DNA from: Bog-756 sp963713625 | Lineage (GTDB): Bacteria; Actinomycetota; Acidimicrobiia; Acidimicrobiales; RAAP-2 | DNA length: 64,000 nucleotides | NCBI GenBank assembly: GCA_963713625.1 | Contig: CAVQMN010000005.1 | Coordinates: forward strand, 387,106 to 451,105 | Reading direction: 5' to 3' | In this document: positions 7,807-16,796 of the stretch, in pieces | Layout: each line of letters begins with the position of its first letter | Position numbering within the stretch: position 1 is the stretch's first letter | Translations under genes and position numbers: made by a program | Notes under the pieces: model-generated | The model's database searches: none | Told to the model about the DNA's origin: nothing | What the model saw: the letters and a program-made list of their open reading frames with translations, nothing else

Positions 7807-8694
7807 ATGTCCGCCAAAAGTGACGCCTTGATGGACGAGGTGGCCGAAGTCCTGAGGGAGGTCTCCACCGAGGCGATCGAGCCGCGGTTCGAGGCGCTTC
7901 GGGAAGGCGATGTCCGGTCCAAGGCGCCCGGGGAGCTGGTGACCGTGGCCGACGAAGAGGCGGAGCGTCAGTTGAAAGCCCGATTGTCCGGGCTGGTCCC
8001 CGGGGCCCTGTTCGTCGGCGAGGAGGAGTTCTCCGGTGGCGCGGACCTGGTCGCCGCACTGGCCCATGAACGAGTCTGGCTGGTGGATCCATTGGACGGG
8101 ACCGCCAATTTCATCGCTGGCTCCACGCAATGGGCGATGATGGTCGCATTGGTGGCCGGAGGCAAGACCAGCGCCGCGTGGATCTGGCAGCCCGTGGCCA
8201 GGATCATGTATCAGGCGGAGTCGGGTGCCGGCGCCACGCGGAACGGGGCGGCCATCATCGGGGGACGGCGTCCATCGGTGGCGGCAGAGCTCCGGGGTGC
8301 CGTCCTGACCAGGTTCCTCGACGCACCGACGGCGGCCCGGGTCGACGCCAATCGGCACCGGTTTCGATCAGTGGGCCCGGGGACAAAGTCGGCCGGCATC
8401 GACTATCCCATGCTGGTCGAAGGTGGGCAGGACTTCGTCATGTTCTGGCGGACACTGCCGTGGGATCACGCCCCCGGCGCCCTGCTGGTCGAAGAATCGG
8501 GCGGCCGCGCCCGACGGCTCAGCGGGGTCCCCTACCTGCCCGGGTCCACAGGTAGCGGACTCCTGGCCGCCGCGGACCCAGCGACCTGGCGGGTAGTGAG
8601 GGACACGCTGTTCGGCGATCTCGGTTCTGACGGGGCGGAAGGCGGCGCCGCGCCAGGTGTCTCGGAACCAGGGACCCGCGGGTGGAGCGGTTGA
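7807..8694 (+). CDS. Inositol monophosphatase family protein
   Basis: About 295 residues. The metal-binding motifs are in order: VGEEEF, then RVWLVDPLDGTANFIAGSTQ, then LPWDHAPGALLVEESGG. These three are the Mg-binding Glu, the DPLDGT/N loop and the WDxAPG motif of the IMPase/FBPase superfamily. Substrate could be inositol phosphate, histidinol phosphate or a related sugar phosphate. ATG 7807 is preferred; ATG 7795 is also possible. A tail of about 20 residues after the domain is Gly/Ala-rich. The gene ends just before the TetR promoter at 8691. Confidence 0.85.
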   Translation: MSAKSDALMDEVAEVLREVSTEAIEPRFEALREGDVRSKAPGELVTVADEEAERQLKARLSGLVPGALFVGEEEFSGGADLVAALAHERVWLVDPLDGTANFIAGSTQWAMMVALVAGGKTSAAWIWQPVARIMYQAESGAGATRNGAAIIGGRRPSVAAELRGAVLTRFLDAPTAARVDANRHRFRSVGPGTKSAGIDYPMLVEGGQDFVMFWRTLPWDHAPGALLVEESGGRARRLSGVPYLPGSTGSGLLAAADPATWRVVRDTLFGDLGSDGAEGGAAPGVSEPGTRGWSG

Positions 8695-8718
8695 CTAACT
8701 AACTCAGTTAGTTTTAAT
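8691..8718 (+). promoter_or_regulatory. Promoter with embedded operator of the TetR gene
   Basis: TTGACT (8691-8696) and TTTAAT (8713-8718) are separated by 16 bp and fit -35/-10 boxes. The spacer is filled by AACTAAC-TCA-GTTAGTT (8697-8713), a perfect 7-bp inverted repeat. The predicted start of transcription falls at about 8725, next to ATG 8726, so the mRNA would be leaderless. Binding of the TetR product here would block its own promoter. Confidence 0.65.
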
Positions 8719-8725
8719 CTCGGGC

Positions 8726-9448
8726 ATGCCCAGGCGAACGCCGCCGAGCCGGCTCACGGACATCGCCGAAGCGGCGCGCAAGGTGTTCACCGCCAAGGGC
8801 TACCGACGGACCCTGATGACCGACGTGGGCAAGGAGCTGGGACTCAGCCATGCCTTGCTCTACAAGTACGTCGAAAGCAAAGAGGCGCTCTTCCAGCTGG
8901 CTCTTTTCTTCACCATCTCCCCGGACAAACTCTCCGAACTCCCGAGCCCGCTGCCGACACCGTCACCGGGTCAGGCGCTCAAGCCCCTGGCCGACTGGAC
9001 CGCGGGCAACTCCACGTTTCCCTTGTTGACGGCCGCACTGGCCACAGACGACTGCCGCGACATCCGACAGGAGTTCGACGGGGTCGTCGGCGAGTACTAC
9101 TCCATCATCGAGGACAATCGGGCCCTCCTGGCTCTGCTCGAGCGATCGGCCATCGATTTCCCCGAGCTCAGGGCGTTGTACTTCGGAACGGCACGGCGGG
9201 GGCAGGTCGATCTGCTGGCCGAGTACGTGGAACGCCGGTCGCGGTCGGGCTTCCTCCGCCCGTTTCCCGATCCGACGCTGGCCACCCAACTCGTCATCGA
9301 ATCCGTGGCCTGGTTCGCCTGGCATCGACGGGATCATCCTGCCCCCATCGAGGTGGACGACGGGGTGGCCAGGCAGAGCGTGCTGTATCTCCTTGCCGCC
9401 GCCTGTATCCCCGACGATGTCGAGCACCCGAGGGCGGGGCCGGGGTGA
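8726..9448 (+). CDS. TetR/AcrR family transcriptional regulator
   Basis: 240 residues. The N-terminal helix-turn-helix reads IAEAARKVFTAKGYRRTLMT and LGLSHALLYKYVESKEALF, a standard TetR DNA-binding domain; the rest is the ligand-binding helical domain. A perfect dyad sits in its promoter, implying autorepression. Its stop overlaps the GTG start of the next gene (GTGA), so it is co-translated with a membrane glycosyltransferase. The inducing ligand is unknown. Confidence 0.92.
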   Translation: MPRRTPPSRLTDIAEAARKVFTAKGYRRTLMTDVGKELGLSHALLYKYVESKEALFQLALFFTISPDKLSELPSPLPTPSPGQALKPLADWTAGNSTFPLLTAALATDDCRDIRQEFDGVVGEYYSIIEDNRALLALLERSAIDFPELRALYFGTARRGQVDLLAEYVERRSRSGFLRPFPDPTLATQLVIESVAWFAWHRRDHPAPIEVDDGVARQSVLYLLAAACIPDDVEHPRAGPG

Positions 9449-11028
9449 CCTTCAACGCGGACACGGACGCGCCGGCCGGAGTCCTGTCGGGCGCACGGTC
9501 CGCGGCGGTCGATGCCGACCCCGCCGCCGACCCGGGGCGCGAGCCGGCCCCCGTGGATCGCCGGATCTACGTCGTGGCCGGCATCCTTTTCATTGTCCTC
9601 ATGGCCCTCTCCGGGCGATACGGCTTCCACCGCGACGAGCTCTACTTCCTCGACTGTGCCCGCCACCTCGCCGCCAGCTACGTCGACCAACCCGTCCTCA
9701 CCCCGCTCTTGGCCCGGATCTCCCTGTGGGCCTTCGGTATCTCGTTGCCCGGACTCCGGGTGTGGGCGGCGCTCGCCGGAGCGGGCACGGTGGTCCTGGC
9801 CGGCCTCTTGGCCCGCGAGTTCGGGGGGAAGCGGACGGCCCAGTTCCTCGGTGCCCTTGGCGCGGCCACCATGCCCGCGCTGCTCGGCGCCGACCATCTT
9901 TTCGGGCCCACCGCCTTCGACATGTTCTTCTGGACCGCCCTCGCCTTCTTCGTGGTCCGGATCGGTCGGACCGGTAACCCGAGGTTGTGGATTCCCGCCG
10001 GCACCGCCCTCGGATTCGGGTTGGCCAACAAGCACAACATCGGACTGTTCGCCGTGGCCCTGGCCCTGGGGATCGTGGCCAGCGGCGGTACCCGCCAGGT
10101 GGCCAACCGGTGGTTTCTGGCCGGGGCGCTGATCGCCGTGGCCTTCACCGTCCCGGATCTCTGGTGGCAGGCCACCCACCACTGGCCGACCATCACCATG
10201 ACCCGCCGGTTGAACCAGGAGAACGGTGGCATCGGCAACATCGGTACCTGGGTCGTCGGGCAGCTGTTCGCGGCGAACGTGGCCCTGGCCTGGGTCTGGG
10301 TGGTCGGGATCCGATACCTGTGGCGCTCGGAACGACCGCTGTGGCGGGCCCTCGTCTGGGCCTATGGCTTGCTCTTCGTGCTCTTCGCCCTGACCACGGG
10401 GAGCAAGGTCTACTACCTGGCCGCCGCCTACATCTATCTGGTGGCCGGGGGCGCGGTCAGCATCGAAGGCTGGCTCGATGCCGAGCCGGTCCGGCGGAGG
10501 CGCCTCTTCACCCTGGTCGCGGTGACCACCCTCGTCTCGGTGGCGCTGGTGCTCCCGGTCCTGCCGGCCCACGACATCGGCTGGACCTACGGACCCGATC
10601 CCCAGCTTGGCGAGACGGTGGGCTGGCCCGAGTTCGTCCAGACGGTGGGTTCGGTGTGGCACTCACTCCCCGCCGGGCAGCGCCGTCGTGCGGTGATCTT
10701 CACCGCCGACTACGGCGAAGCCGGTGCCATCAACGAGCTCGGCCGGGGGACAGGGCTGCCCACCGCGGTCAGTGGTCAGAACAACGAGTGGTTATGGGGT
10801 CCCGGCAATCCCGACGCCACGACGGTGGTGGCCGTGGCGCCCGGGCCGGTGGATGTCACCGGCTACGCCGGCCAGCTGCAGCGATACTTCGACGACGTCC
10901 GCGTGGTGGCCACCATCCGCAATGGGGCCGGGATCCGCAATCAGGAGTGGGGCGGTCACGTCTACGTGTGCACCGGCCTGAAACGTCCGTGGAGGCAGAC
11001 CTGGCCTCTGCTGAGGCACGACAGCTGA
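9445..11028 (+). CDS. Glycosyltransferase family 39 / ArnT-like membrane protein
   Basis: 527 residues with about ten or more membrane helices. After a short cytosolic N-terminus comes SGRYGFHRDELYFLDCARHL, the first external loop of PMT/ArnT-like GT-C enzymes with the acidic pair (DE) expected near the active site. GT-C enzymes of this kind transfer a sugar from a polyprenyl phosphate to a lipid or protein outside the membrane. The C-terminal 120 residues are soluble and likely external. GTG 9445 overlaps the TetR stop, so the two form an operon. Confidence 0.8.
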   Translation: MTFNADTDAPAGVLSGARSAAVDADPAADPGREPAPVDRRIYVVAGILFIVLMALSGRYGFHRDELYFLDCARHLAASYVDQPVLTPLLARISLWAFGISLPGLRVWAALAGAGTVVLAGLLAREFGGKRTAQFLGALGAATMPALLGADHLFGPTAFDMFFWTALAFFVVRIGRTGNPRLWIPAGTALGFGLANKHNIGLFAVALALGIVASGGTRQVANRWFLAGALIAVAFTVPDLWWQATHHWPTITMTRRLNQENGGIGNIGTWVVGQLFAANVALAWVWVVGIRYLWRSERPLWRALVWAYGLLFVLFALTTGSKVYYLAAAYIYLVAGGAVSIEGWLDAEPVRRRRLFTLVAVTTLVSVALVLPVLPAHDIGWTYGPDPQLGETVGWPEFVQTVGSVWHSLPAGQRRRAVIFTADYGEAGAINELGRGTGLPTAVSGQNNEWLWGPGNPDATTVVAVAPGPVDVTGYAGQLQRYFDDVRVVATIRNGAGIRNQEWGGHVYVCTGLKRPWRQTWPLLRHDS

Positions 11029-11063
11029 CCCGGGCCCGCGCCCATACCGGCTTGAGGCTGCTG

Positions 11064-11528
11064 TCAGTCGGCCGTGCTCCGGCCGCGCTCGCCGGCTTCG
11101 AGGAGCCGGCCGATCTCGGCCACCTCGGCCGCCACCGAGCTGGCGAACCACGTGCCGGCCACCAGGTCGTGCAGCCAGCCCAGCGGACCGTGACCCAGCT
11201 CGAGCTCCTCCACATGGCGGATCCGCGTCCCTCCCTCCACCTCGTCGATCTCGAACCAGGCGTGGAGGCGCCGGGGCACCCCGTGTTCCAGCGTCACGTC
11301 GATGGTGTGGGGCCGCTCCCAGCGATAGCGGGTGATCACCGAGCCGGGGAACCGACCGAGGAACTTGCCGTCCTCCCGGGCCAGCATCCCGTCAGGGGTG
11401 TCCGCCAACTTGGTGACCCAGACCATCTTGGTGTCGGCCTTCGTGTACTGCGCCGGATCGAGCACGAAGTCGAACGCCTCGTCGGGGGTGATCCCCTTGG
11501 CCACCGTGGTTCCTTCGCCTCGTACCAT
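11064..11528 (-). CDS. SRPBCC-family protein
   Basis: 154 residues from ATG 11528, with GGGAGGA about eight bases upstream. The pattern GITPDEAFDFVLDPAQYTKA ... TRYRWERPHTIDVTLEHGVP ... GTRIRHVEELELGHGPLGW is that of a START/SRPBCC (polyketide cyclase-like) ligand-binding fold, with the long C-terminal helix formed by LHDLVAGTWFASSVAAEVAE. It follows the HAD gene by 14 bp and is probably in one operon with it. Ligand unknown. Confidence 0.78.
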   Translation of the reverse strand: MVRGEGTTVAKGITPDEAFDFVLDPAQYTKADTKMVWVTKLADTPDGMLAREDGKFLGRFPGSVITRYRWERPHTIDVTLEHGVPRRLHAWFEIDEVEGGTRIRHVEELELGHGPLGWLHDLVAGTWFASSVAAEVAEIGRLLEAGERGRSTAD

Positions 11529-11542
11529 CACTGATCCTCCCG

Positions 11543-12157
11543 TCAGGACTCGAGCACACCCGCACCCACGAGGGCGCGCCGGGCTTCGTCGGGGCCACGA
11601 ACGTGGTCGGCCAGGAAACCGGACGAGCGGGCGGCGTCGGCGTTCACGGCGTTGTCGTCGAGGAACAGCACGCGGGACCGGTCCACGGGCAGAAGGTCGG
11701 CCACCGCCTCGAAGAGGGCGGCATCCGGTTTCACCAGGCCCAGATCGAAGGAGAGGAACCGGTAGTCGAACATGCCCATGATCGGCCAGCTGGCCACCTG
11801 GTACTCCCAGTGCATGGTGTTGGTGTTGCTGAGGCAGCCGATCGGAACCGCCCGCTGCACTTGGACGAGGAGCTCCGGTGCACCGGGGAACGGGCCGGTC
11901 GGCCACCGCCGGAACAGCTCCAAAAACTGATCGGGGGCGATGGCCAGCTCCCATTCGGAGACGACGCCCCTCGAGAACTCGTCGGCCGAGCACTGGCCGC
12001 TCTCGAACCGTCGGACCCAGGGACTGGTCAACCATTGGTGCCAGACCTCCCCGACGTTCTCGATCCCGGCGAGCTCCTGCATGGATCCCACCCCGCCGAG
12101 CTCGATGAGCACGCCGCCCAGATCGAACAGCACGAGGTCGGCGAGGCGTCCGGTCAT
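11543..12157 (-). CDS. HAD-superfamily hydrolase
   Basis: 204 residues. Motif I is LVLFDLGGVLIELGG, in which the second catalytic Asp is replaced by Gly (DxG instead of DxD), as in many epoxide-hydrolase N-terminal-like HAD proteins. Motif II is CLSNTNTMHW, motif III has the Lys of LVKPDAALF, and motif IV is VLFLDDNAVNADAA. Length fits subfamily IA. The start at 12157 follows the family; the frame continues upstream through an 18-nt minisatellite that is not protein-like. Confidence 0.85.
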   Translation of the reverse strand: MTGRLADLVLFDLGGVLIELGGVGSMQELAGIENVGEVWHQWLTSPWVRRFESGQCSADEFSRGVVSEWELAIAPDQFLELFRRWPTGPFPGAPELLVQVQRAVPIGCLSNTNTMHWEYQVASWPIMGMFDYRFLSFDLGLVKPDAALFEAVADLLPVDRSRVLFLDDNAVNADAARSSGFLADHVRGPDEARRALVGAGVLES

Positions 12158-12194
12158 TCCCCCGAATGTACTGCCGCGTGCCGCGGTGGTCGTC

Positions 12195-12240
12195 GCCGCC
12201 GGCATCGGCAGGGCCGCCGGCATCGGCAGGGCCGCCGGCA
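12195..12240. repeat. 18-nt minisatellite, 2.6 units
   Basis: GCCGCCGGCATCGGCAGG is repeated exactly at 12195-12212 and 12213-12230, followed by ten bases of a third unit. It lies in the divergent gap between the HAD and ABC genes and would sit in or next to their promoters. Confidence 0.8.
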
Positions 12241-12315
12241 CCCACCGCCGGCCCGCCTGACCCGCCGGTTAACATCGCGCCGACCGTTGATGCTCGTTCT
12301 CAGTCCGGAGTGGCC

Positions 12316-13113
12316 ATGAACACGGAGGTGATCCGGCTCGAGCACGTGTCGGTGGTGCGTGACGGCACGCCGCTCCTCGATGACATCACCTGGTCGGTGG
12401 GCGCAGGGGAGCGCTGGGCCCTGCTGGGCCCGAACGGCTCGGGCAAGACCACGCTGTTGAAGGTGGCCGGTTCGGCGCTGTGGCCCACCCGGGGGGTGGT
12501 GGAGATCCTCGGCGAGCGACTGGGGCAGGTGGACATGCGCGAGCTCCGCAGTCGGATCGCCGTGGTCAGCGCGTCGGTGGGCCGGACCCTGCGACCCGCC
12601 GTCCCCGCCCTGGACGTGGTGCTGACCGGTCGCTACGCGGCGCTGGAGACCTGGTGGAACGAGTACACCGACGCCGACCGGAACCGGGCCCGCTCGCTGC
12701 TCGTTGAGGCCGGCTTCGGAGGGCCGGCGTTCGCCGAGCGGCCCTTCGGCCTGCTGTCCGAGGGCGAGCGCCAGCAGGTCCTGTTGGCCCGCGCCCTGAT
12801 GGCCGAACCCGAGCTCCTCCTCATGGACGAGCCGGCCGCCGGTTTGGATCTCGGGGCCAGGGAGCGACTGTTGGCCCGTCTGGCCGATCTGGCGGCCGAC
12901 CCGGCCGTCCCGCCGCTGGTGCTGGTCACCCACCACCTGGAGGAGATCCCGCCCGGGGTGACCCATGCCGCCCTGCTGCGTGATGCCGCCCTGGTCGGAG
13001 CGGGACCGGTGGCCGACGTCCTCACCGGCGAGGCCGTGTCCCATGCCTTCGGGGTGTCGCTGGCGGTGGAACGGCGCGACGAGAGGTGGACGGCACGATC
13101 GGCAACCCGGTGA
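12316..13113 (+). CDS. ABC transporter ATP-binding protein
   Basis: 265 residues. Walker A is LLGPNGSGKTTLLK, the signature is LLSEGERQQVLLARALM, Walker B is LLLMDEPAAGLDL and the H-loop is VLVTHHLEEIP. ModF/MetN-like half-size ATPase with one nucleotide-binding domain. GGAG lies before ATG 12316. No permease or binding-protein gene is next to it, so the partner must be elsewhere or it is a stand-alone ATPase of the kind annotated as ABC ATPase in actinobacteria. Confidence 0.9.
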   Translation: MNTEVIRLEHVSVVRDGTPLLDDITWSVGAGERWALLGPNGSGKTTLLKVAGSALWPTRGVVEILGERLGQVDMRELRSRIAVVSASVGRTLRPAVPALDVVLTGRYAALETWWNEYTDADRNRARSLLVEAGFGGPAFAERPFGLLSEGERQQVLLARALMAEPELLLMDEPAAGLDLGARERLLARLADLAADPAVPPLVLVTHHLEEIPPGVTHAALLRDAALVGAGPVADVLTGEAVSHAFGVSLAVERRDERWTARSATR

Positions 13114-13244
13114 GCACGTCGGTCCCGCACCGGCCGGTGGAGGTCGAACAGCCCTTCCGGTAGCGTTCGCGGCGAACCGCCGCGTCACTCCGGTCCGGAC
13201 GGCAGCAGGTGGCAGCGGAGCGATCAGGAGAGGACAGCACGGAC

Positions 13245-14120
13245 ATGGTCATGCCGAAGGATGTGGGTGTGGTGGACACCATGATGGGGTTCCCGCACGC
13301 GGACATGAAAGCGGCCTACCGCTTCATCACCCGTCAGACCAAGGACGTCGAGTCCAAGGAGGAGTTCGAGTTCCCGGTCGAGTACATCTTCAAAGATGTC
13401 CCGGGCAAGGAGCTGAAGGGCTCGTCCGATCCGGTCGGGGTGACCCTCCGGGAGATGGACCTGTGGGGCGTCGAGATGGCCCTGATCGGGGTCGACGATC
13501 CGTCGGGGACAGGGGCCGAAGCCCTGAATCGGTTCCCCGACCGGTTCATTCCCTGCTCCAACGCCGACCCCAACGACGGCATGGCCGGCATCAGACGACT
13601 CGTCGAGGAGTACGAGACCTTCGGTGTCCGGGCCGTCGGAGTCTTCCCTGCCGGTACGTTCCCGCAGGTTCCCATCAACGATAAGAAGATGTACCCGCTC
13701 TATGCCAAATGTGTCGAGTTGGGCATTCCCATCTTCTGCTGCGCAGGCATTCCTGGTCCGCGCCTCAAGGCGGCCTGCCAGCACGTGGAGCTCATCGACG
13801 AGGTCATGTTCGACTTCCCCGACCTGGTCTTCGTAACCCGACACGGCTGCGAACCCTGGACCGACCTGGCCGTCAAGCTCATGCTCAAGTGGCCCGGCCT
13901 GCACTACTCCACCAGTGCCTTCGCACCCCGCTACTACCCCCAGGCCATCGTCGACTATGCCAACACCCGTGGGGCCGACAAGATCATCTACGCCGGCTAC
14001 TTCCCGATGGGCCTCTCCCTGGAGCGGATCATGGGGGAGCTGCCGTCCGTCGGGTTCAAGGACGAGGTCTGGCCCAAGTTCCTGCGCACCAATGCCCTGA
14101 GGGTGCTCGGCCTGGGCTGA
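13245..14120 (+). CDS. Amidohydrolase family (amidohydrolase 2, TIM barrel) protein
   Basis: About 291 residues beginning MVMPKDVGVVDTMMGFPH. The family resemblance lies in the central part: GVRAVGVFPAG, KMYPLYAKCVELGIPIFCCA and LVFVTRHGCEPWTDLAVKLM, the order seen in metal-dependent amidohydrolase-2 TIM barrels. The usual HxH near the N-terminus is not evident (VDTMMGFPHADM has one His), which is a deviation from typical metal ligands. Common in actinobacterial acyl-CoA/steroid catabolic regions. Substrate unknown. Confidence 0.75.
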   Translation: MVMPKDVGVVDTMMGFPHADMKAAYRFITRQTKDVESKEEFEFPVEYIFKDVPGKELKGSSDPVGVTLREMDLWGVEMALIGVDDPSGTGAEALNRFPDRFIPCSNADPNDGMAGIRRLVEEYETFGVRAVGVFPAGTFPQVPINDKKMYPLYAKCVELGIPIFCCAGIPGPRLKAACQHVELIDEVMFDFPDLVFVTRHGCEPWTDLAVKLMLKWPGLHYSTSAFAPRYYPQAIVDYANTRGADKIIYAGYFPMGLSLERIMGELPSVGFKDEVWPKFLRTNALRVLGLG

Positions 14121-14415
14121 GCACGGGTCCGCCTCCTGGGCCCCGGGGCCTTCTGCGTCCCAGCCGCCGGCGCCCCCGAACCGGCCGCCGCCCCCGAACC
14201 GGCCATCGGTCCCGGACCGGCGGCCGGTGGGCACGTGGCCCCACCGGCGACCGCGGCAACCCCGTGTGGAGGCCGTCGGCCAACGAGTCGGGGAGGGCCA
14301 CGCGGGAAGAGGACCGCGGTATCCGGTGTTGTCGGTAGGAGAGGGAGGAGCGGGGATCGGTGCCGGCAACGGACCGCCGGGCCGTTCCCCTGCTGCGCGA
14401 CCACCGAGGAGTGCC
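14121..14415. other. Non-coding interval, GC-rich
   Basis: A stretch of 295 bp with repeated CCGAACCGGCC-like blocks (14174-14222) and no gene that I can support. It carries the ribosome-binding site GAGGAG of the next gene at its end. Confidence 0.5.
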
Positions 14416-15063
14416 ATGACCGATACCCAGACCGCAGAAACTGCCGCACCGAAGACCGGGACATCAACAGCCGACTTCTGGTTCGACCCGCTGTGTCCGT
14501 GGGCGTGGATCACCTCACGCTGGATCCTCGAAGTGACCGAGGTGCGGCCGGTCGCCGTGAAGTGGCACGTGATGTCGCTGGCCTATCTCAACGCGGACAA
14601 GCCCGACCTTTCCGAGGAGTACCGCAAGATCCTGGCCGAGGCCTGGGGGCCGGTCCGGGTGTGCATGGCCGCCGAGCAGTCGTTCGGTCCCGAGGCGCTC
14701 GGCTCCCTCTATACAGCCCTCGGGAATCGCTTCCACCTCGAGCAGAAGCCGAAGGACCGGGCCACGCTGGAAGAGGCCCTGGCCGAAGCCGGGCTTCCCA
14801 CCTCCCTGGCGGACGCGGCGGAGACCGACGAGTTCGACGATGCCATCAAGAAGTCCCACCGGGAGGGTTTGGACCAGGTCGGCTACGAGGTCGGCACCCC
14901 GGTCATCAGCGTCAACGGTGCGGCCTTCTTCGGGCCGGTGATCACTCCGGCTCCGAAGGGTGAGGCTGCCGGCGTGCTGTGGGACGGCGTGTTGGCGGTG
15001 ACCAGCGTTCCCGGCTTCTTCGAGCTCAAGCGGAGCCGCGACGTGCCCCCCAGCTTCGACTGA
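14416..15063 (+). CDS. DsbA-family mycothiol-dependent nitroreductase (Rv2466c-like), CPWA variant
   Basis: 215 residues. It matches the mycobacterial Rv2466c family along its length: FWFDPLCPWAWITSRWIL at the N-terminus, WHVMSLAYLN, WGPVRVCMAAEQ, VGTPVISVNGAAFFGPVI, and FFELKRSRDVPPSFD at the C-terminus. These thioredoxin-fold enzymes use mycothiol to reduce nitro compounds and peroxides. The active-site motif here is CPWA rather than the CPWC known from Rv2466c, so the resolving Cys is lost and a monothiol mechanism is implied. GAGGAG precedes ATG 14416. Confidence 0.88.
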   Translation: MTDTQTAETAAPKTGTSTADFWFDPLCPWAWITSRWILEVTEVRPVAVKWHVMSLAYLNADKPDLSEEYRKILAEAWGPVRVCMAAEQSFGPEALGSLYTALGNRFHLEQKPKDRATLEEALAEAGLPTSLADAAETDEFDDAIKKSHREGLDQVGYEVGTPVISVNGAAFFGPVITPAPKGEAAGVLWDGVLAVTSVPGFFELKRSRDVPPSFD

Positions 15064-15165
15064 GGGGCAGACCACCGGCCCCGCCGGCCGTGGGAACCGC
15101 CGCCCCCCGGCCGTCGACCCGGCGCAGCCCTTGCCGAACGGACCCCTTCGCCTGCGGGTCGCGGG

Positions 15166-16728
15166 TCACGCGTCGACCGTCACCGGCGGTTCCGGCATCA
15201 CGACCTCGGAACGCACCGCCCGCCCCGGCAGGGAGACGAATGCGAACAGGGCGCCGAGGACGGCGGCGCCGGCACCCACCAGGCAGGCGACTTTGAATCC
15301 GGCACCGAACGCCGAGAAGGCCGAAGCCCGCAGCAGGGGCTGGACGGAGACCGGCGCGCGGTGGACGATGGCCAAGGCCGCGGCCATGGCCTGATGCGCC
15401 TCCTGTTTGGCGCCGCTCGGGATCGGATACGGGGCGAAGGCCCGGATGATCCGGGGGGCGTAGGCCGAGGCGAAGACGGAACCCAGGAGGGCGACGCCGA
15501 GGGTGCCGCCGAGCTCGCGGGTGGTGTTGTTCACCGCGGCACCGGCACCGAACTGGTCGGCCGCCAGCGAGCCCATGACCGCCTCGGTGGCGGGCGCGGT
15601 GATCGAGGAGAGCCCGAGGGCCAGGAGCACCATGGCCACGATGATCGGGCCGAAGAAGGCGGCGGTCGGCGTGGCCGTCAGACCGGCCATCACCAACCCG
15701 CCCCCCATCAACAGCAGTCCGATCCCGACCACCAGGCGCGTCCCCACCCTGAGGGCCACCACCGCGGCGACGGGGGTGAAGATGGCAGCCACGATGGCGA
15801 ACGGCAGGGTGTGCACACCGGCCGACAGGGTCGAGTACCCCTTCACGAATTGGAAGTACTGGGTCACGAGGAAGATGAAGCCGAACAGACAGAAGAAGGC
15901 CACGGCGATGGACACGGCGCCCCCGCTGAACCGGGGGATGGCGAAGACCCGTACGTCGAGGAGCGGTTTTTCGGTCCGCAGTTCGACAAGGGTGAAGACG
16001 ACCAGGAGGGCGGTGGCCGCCGCGAAGCAGGCCAGGGTGCCGGGTGCGGCCCAGCCCCACTGGGGGCCCTCGATGATGGCCAGCACCAACAGGAGCACCC
16101 CGGCCGTCGAGATGACCACGCCCCGGGTGTCGAAGCGGTTCCGGGCCTCCGGCTCCAGCTTGGGGATGAGGAAGTGGCCGCCGATGACGGTGACGACCAC
16201 GATGGGGATGTTGACCAGGAAGATCGATCCGTACCAGAAGTGTTCGAGCAGCGCGCCGCCGGTGATCGGGCCGAAGGCCACCGCGATTCCCGAGGTCGCC
16301 CCCCAGATGCCGAGGGCCTTCTGCCGCTCGCTGTGGTCGGTGAACACGGTGGTGAGGATGGCCAGGGTGGCCGGGAAGATGAAGGCGGCGCTCACCCCCA
16401 TGAGGGCCCGTGCCGCAATGAGCGTGCCGGTCGAGTGGCTGGCCGCGGCGGCCGCCGAGAAGATCCCGAAGAAGACCAACCCCACCTGCATCACGCCCTT
16501 GCGACCCAACCGGTCACCGATCCCGCCGCCGGCCAGCAGGAGTCCGGAGAAAGCCAGGCTGTAGGCGTCGACGATCCACTGCAGCGACGTGGTCGAGGCC
16601 CCGAGGTCGCGGCTGAGGCTGGGCAGGGCCACATTGACGATGGTGTTGTCCACCACGACCAGGAAGACCGAGAGGCAGAGCACCGGGAGCATCATCCAGC
16701 GGCGGTCGTGCACGGTGACTGGGGGCAT
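15166..16728 (-). CDS. MFS drug efflux transporter, DHA2 (EmrB/QacA) type
   Basis: 520 residues with about 14 membrane helices. Motif D1 is VVDNTIVNVALPSL in TM1 and motif A is GGIGDRLGRKGVMQVG after TM2; the size and helix count are those of the 14-TM DHA2 proton antiporters. It diverges from a TetR gene over a 68-bp gap that contains an 11-bp inverted repeat, so the regulator probably controls this pump. Substrates are likely hydrophobic drugs or lipids; not predictable from sequence. Confidence 0.93.
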   Translation of the reverse strand: MPPVTVHDRRWMMLPVLCLSVFLVVVDNTIVNVALPSLSRDLGASTTSLQWIVDAYSLAFSGLLLAGGGIGDRLGRKGVMQVGLVFFGIFSAAAAASHSTGTLIAARALMGVSAAFIFPATLAILTTVFTDHSERQKALGIWGATSGIAVAFGPITGGALLEHFWYGSIFLVNIPIVVVTVIGGHFLIPKLEPEARNRFDTRGVVISTAGVLLLVLAIIEGPQWGWAAPGTLACFAAATALLVVFTLVELRTEKPLLDVRVFAIPRFSGGAVSIAVAFFCLFGFIFLVTQYFQFVKGYSTLSAGVHTLPFAIVAAIFTPVAAVVALRVGTRLVVGIGLLLMGGGLVMAGLTATPTAAFFGPIIVAMVLLALGLSSITAPATEAVMGSLAADQFGAGAAVNNTTRELGGTLGVALLGSVFASAYAPRIIRAFAPYPIPSGAKQEAHQAMAAALAIVHRAPVSVQPLLRASAFSAFGAGFKVACLVGAGAAVLGALFAFVSLPGRAVRSEVVMPEPPVTVDA

Positions 16729-16742
16729 CTGAGCTCCTTGGA

Positions 16743-16781
16743 TTGAAGAACAGTGTCCTACTGGTATAGCACACTGTTCTT
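16743..16781. promoter_or_regulatory. Divergent operator/promoter between MFS pump and TetR gene
   Basis: AAGAACAGTGT (16746-16756) and ACACTGTTCTT (16771-16781) are perfect 11-bp inverted arms with a 14-bp spacer. TTGAAG (16743-16748) and TATAGC (16765-16770), 16 bp apart, could be the -35/-10 of the TetR gene. A TetR dimer bound here would repress both divergent genes. Confidence 0.7.
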
Positions 16782-16796
16782 CTGTACCATGCAGTC

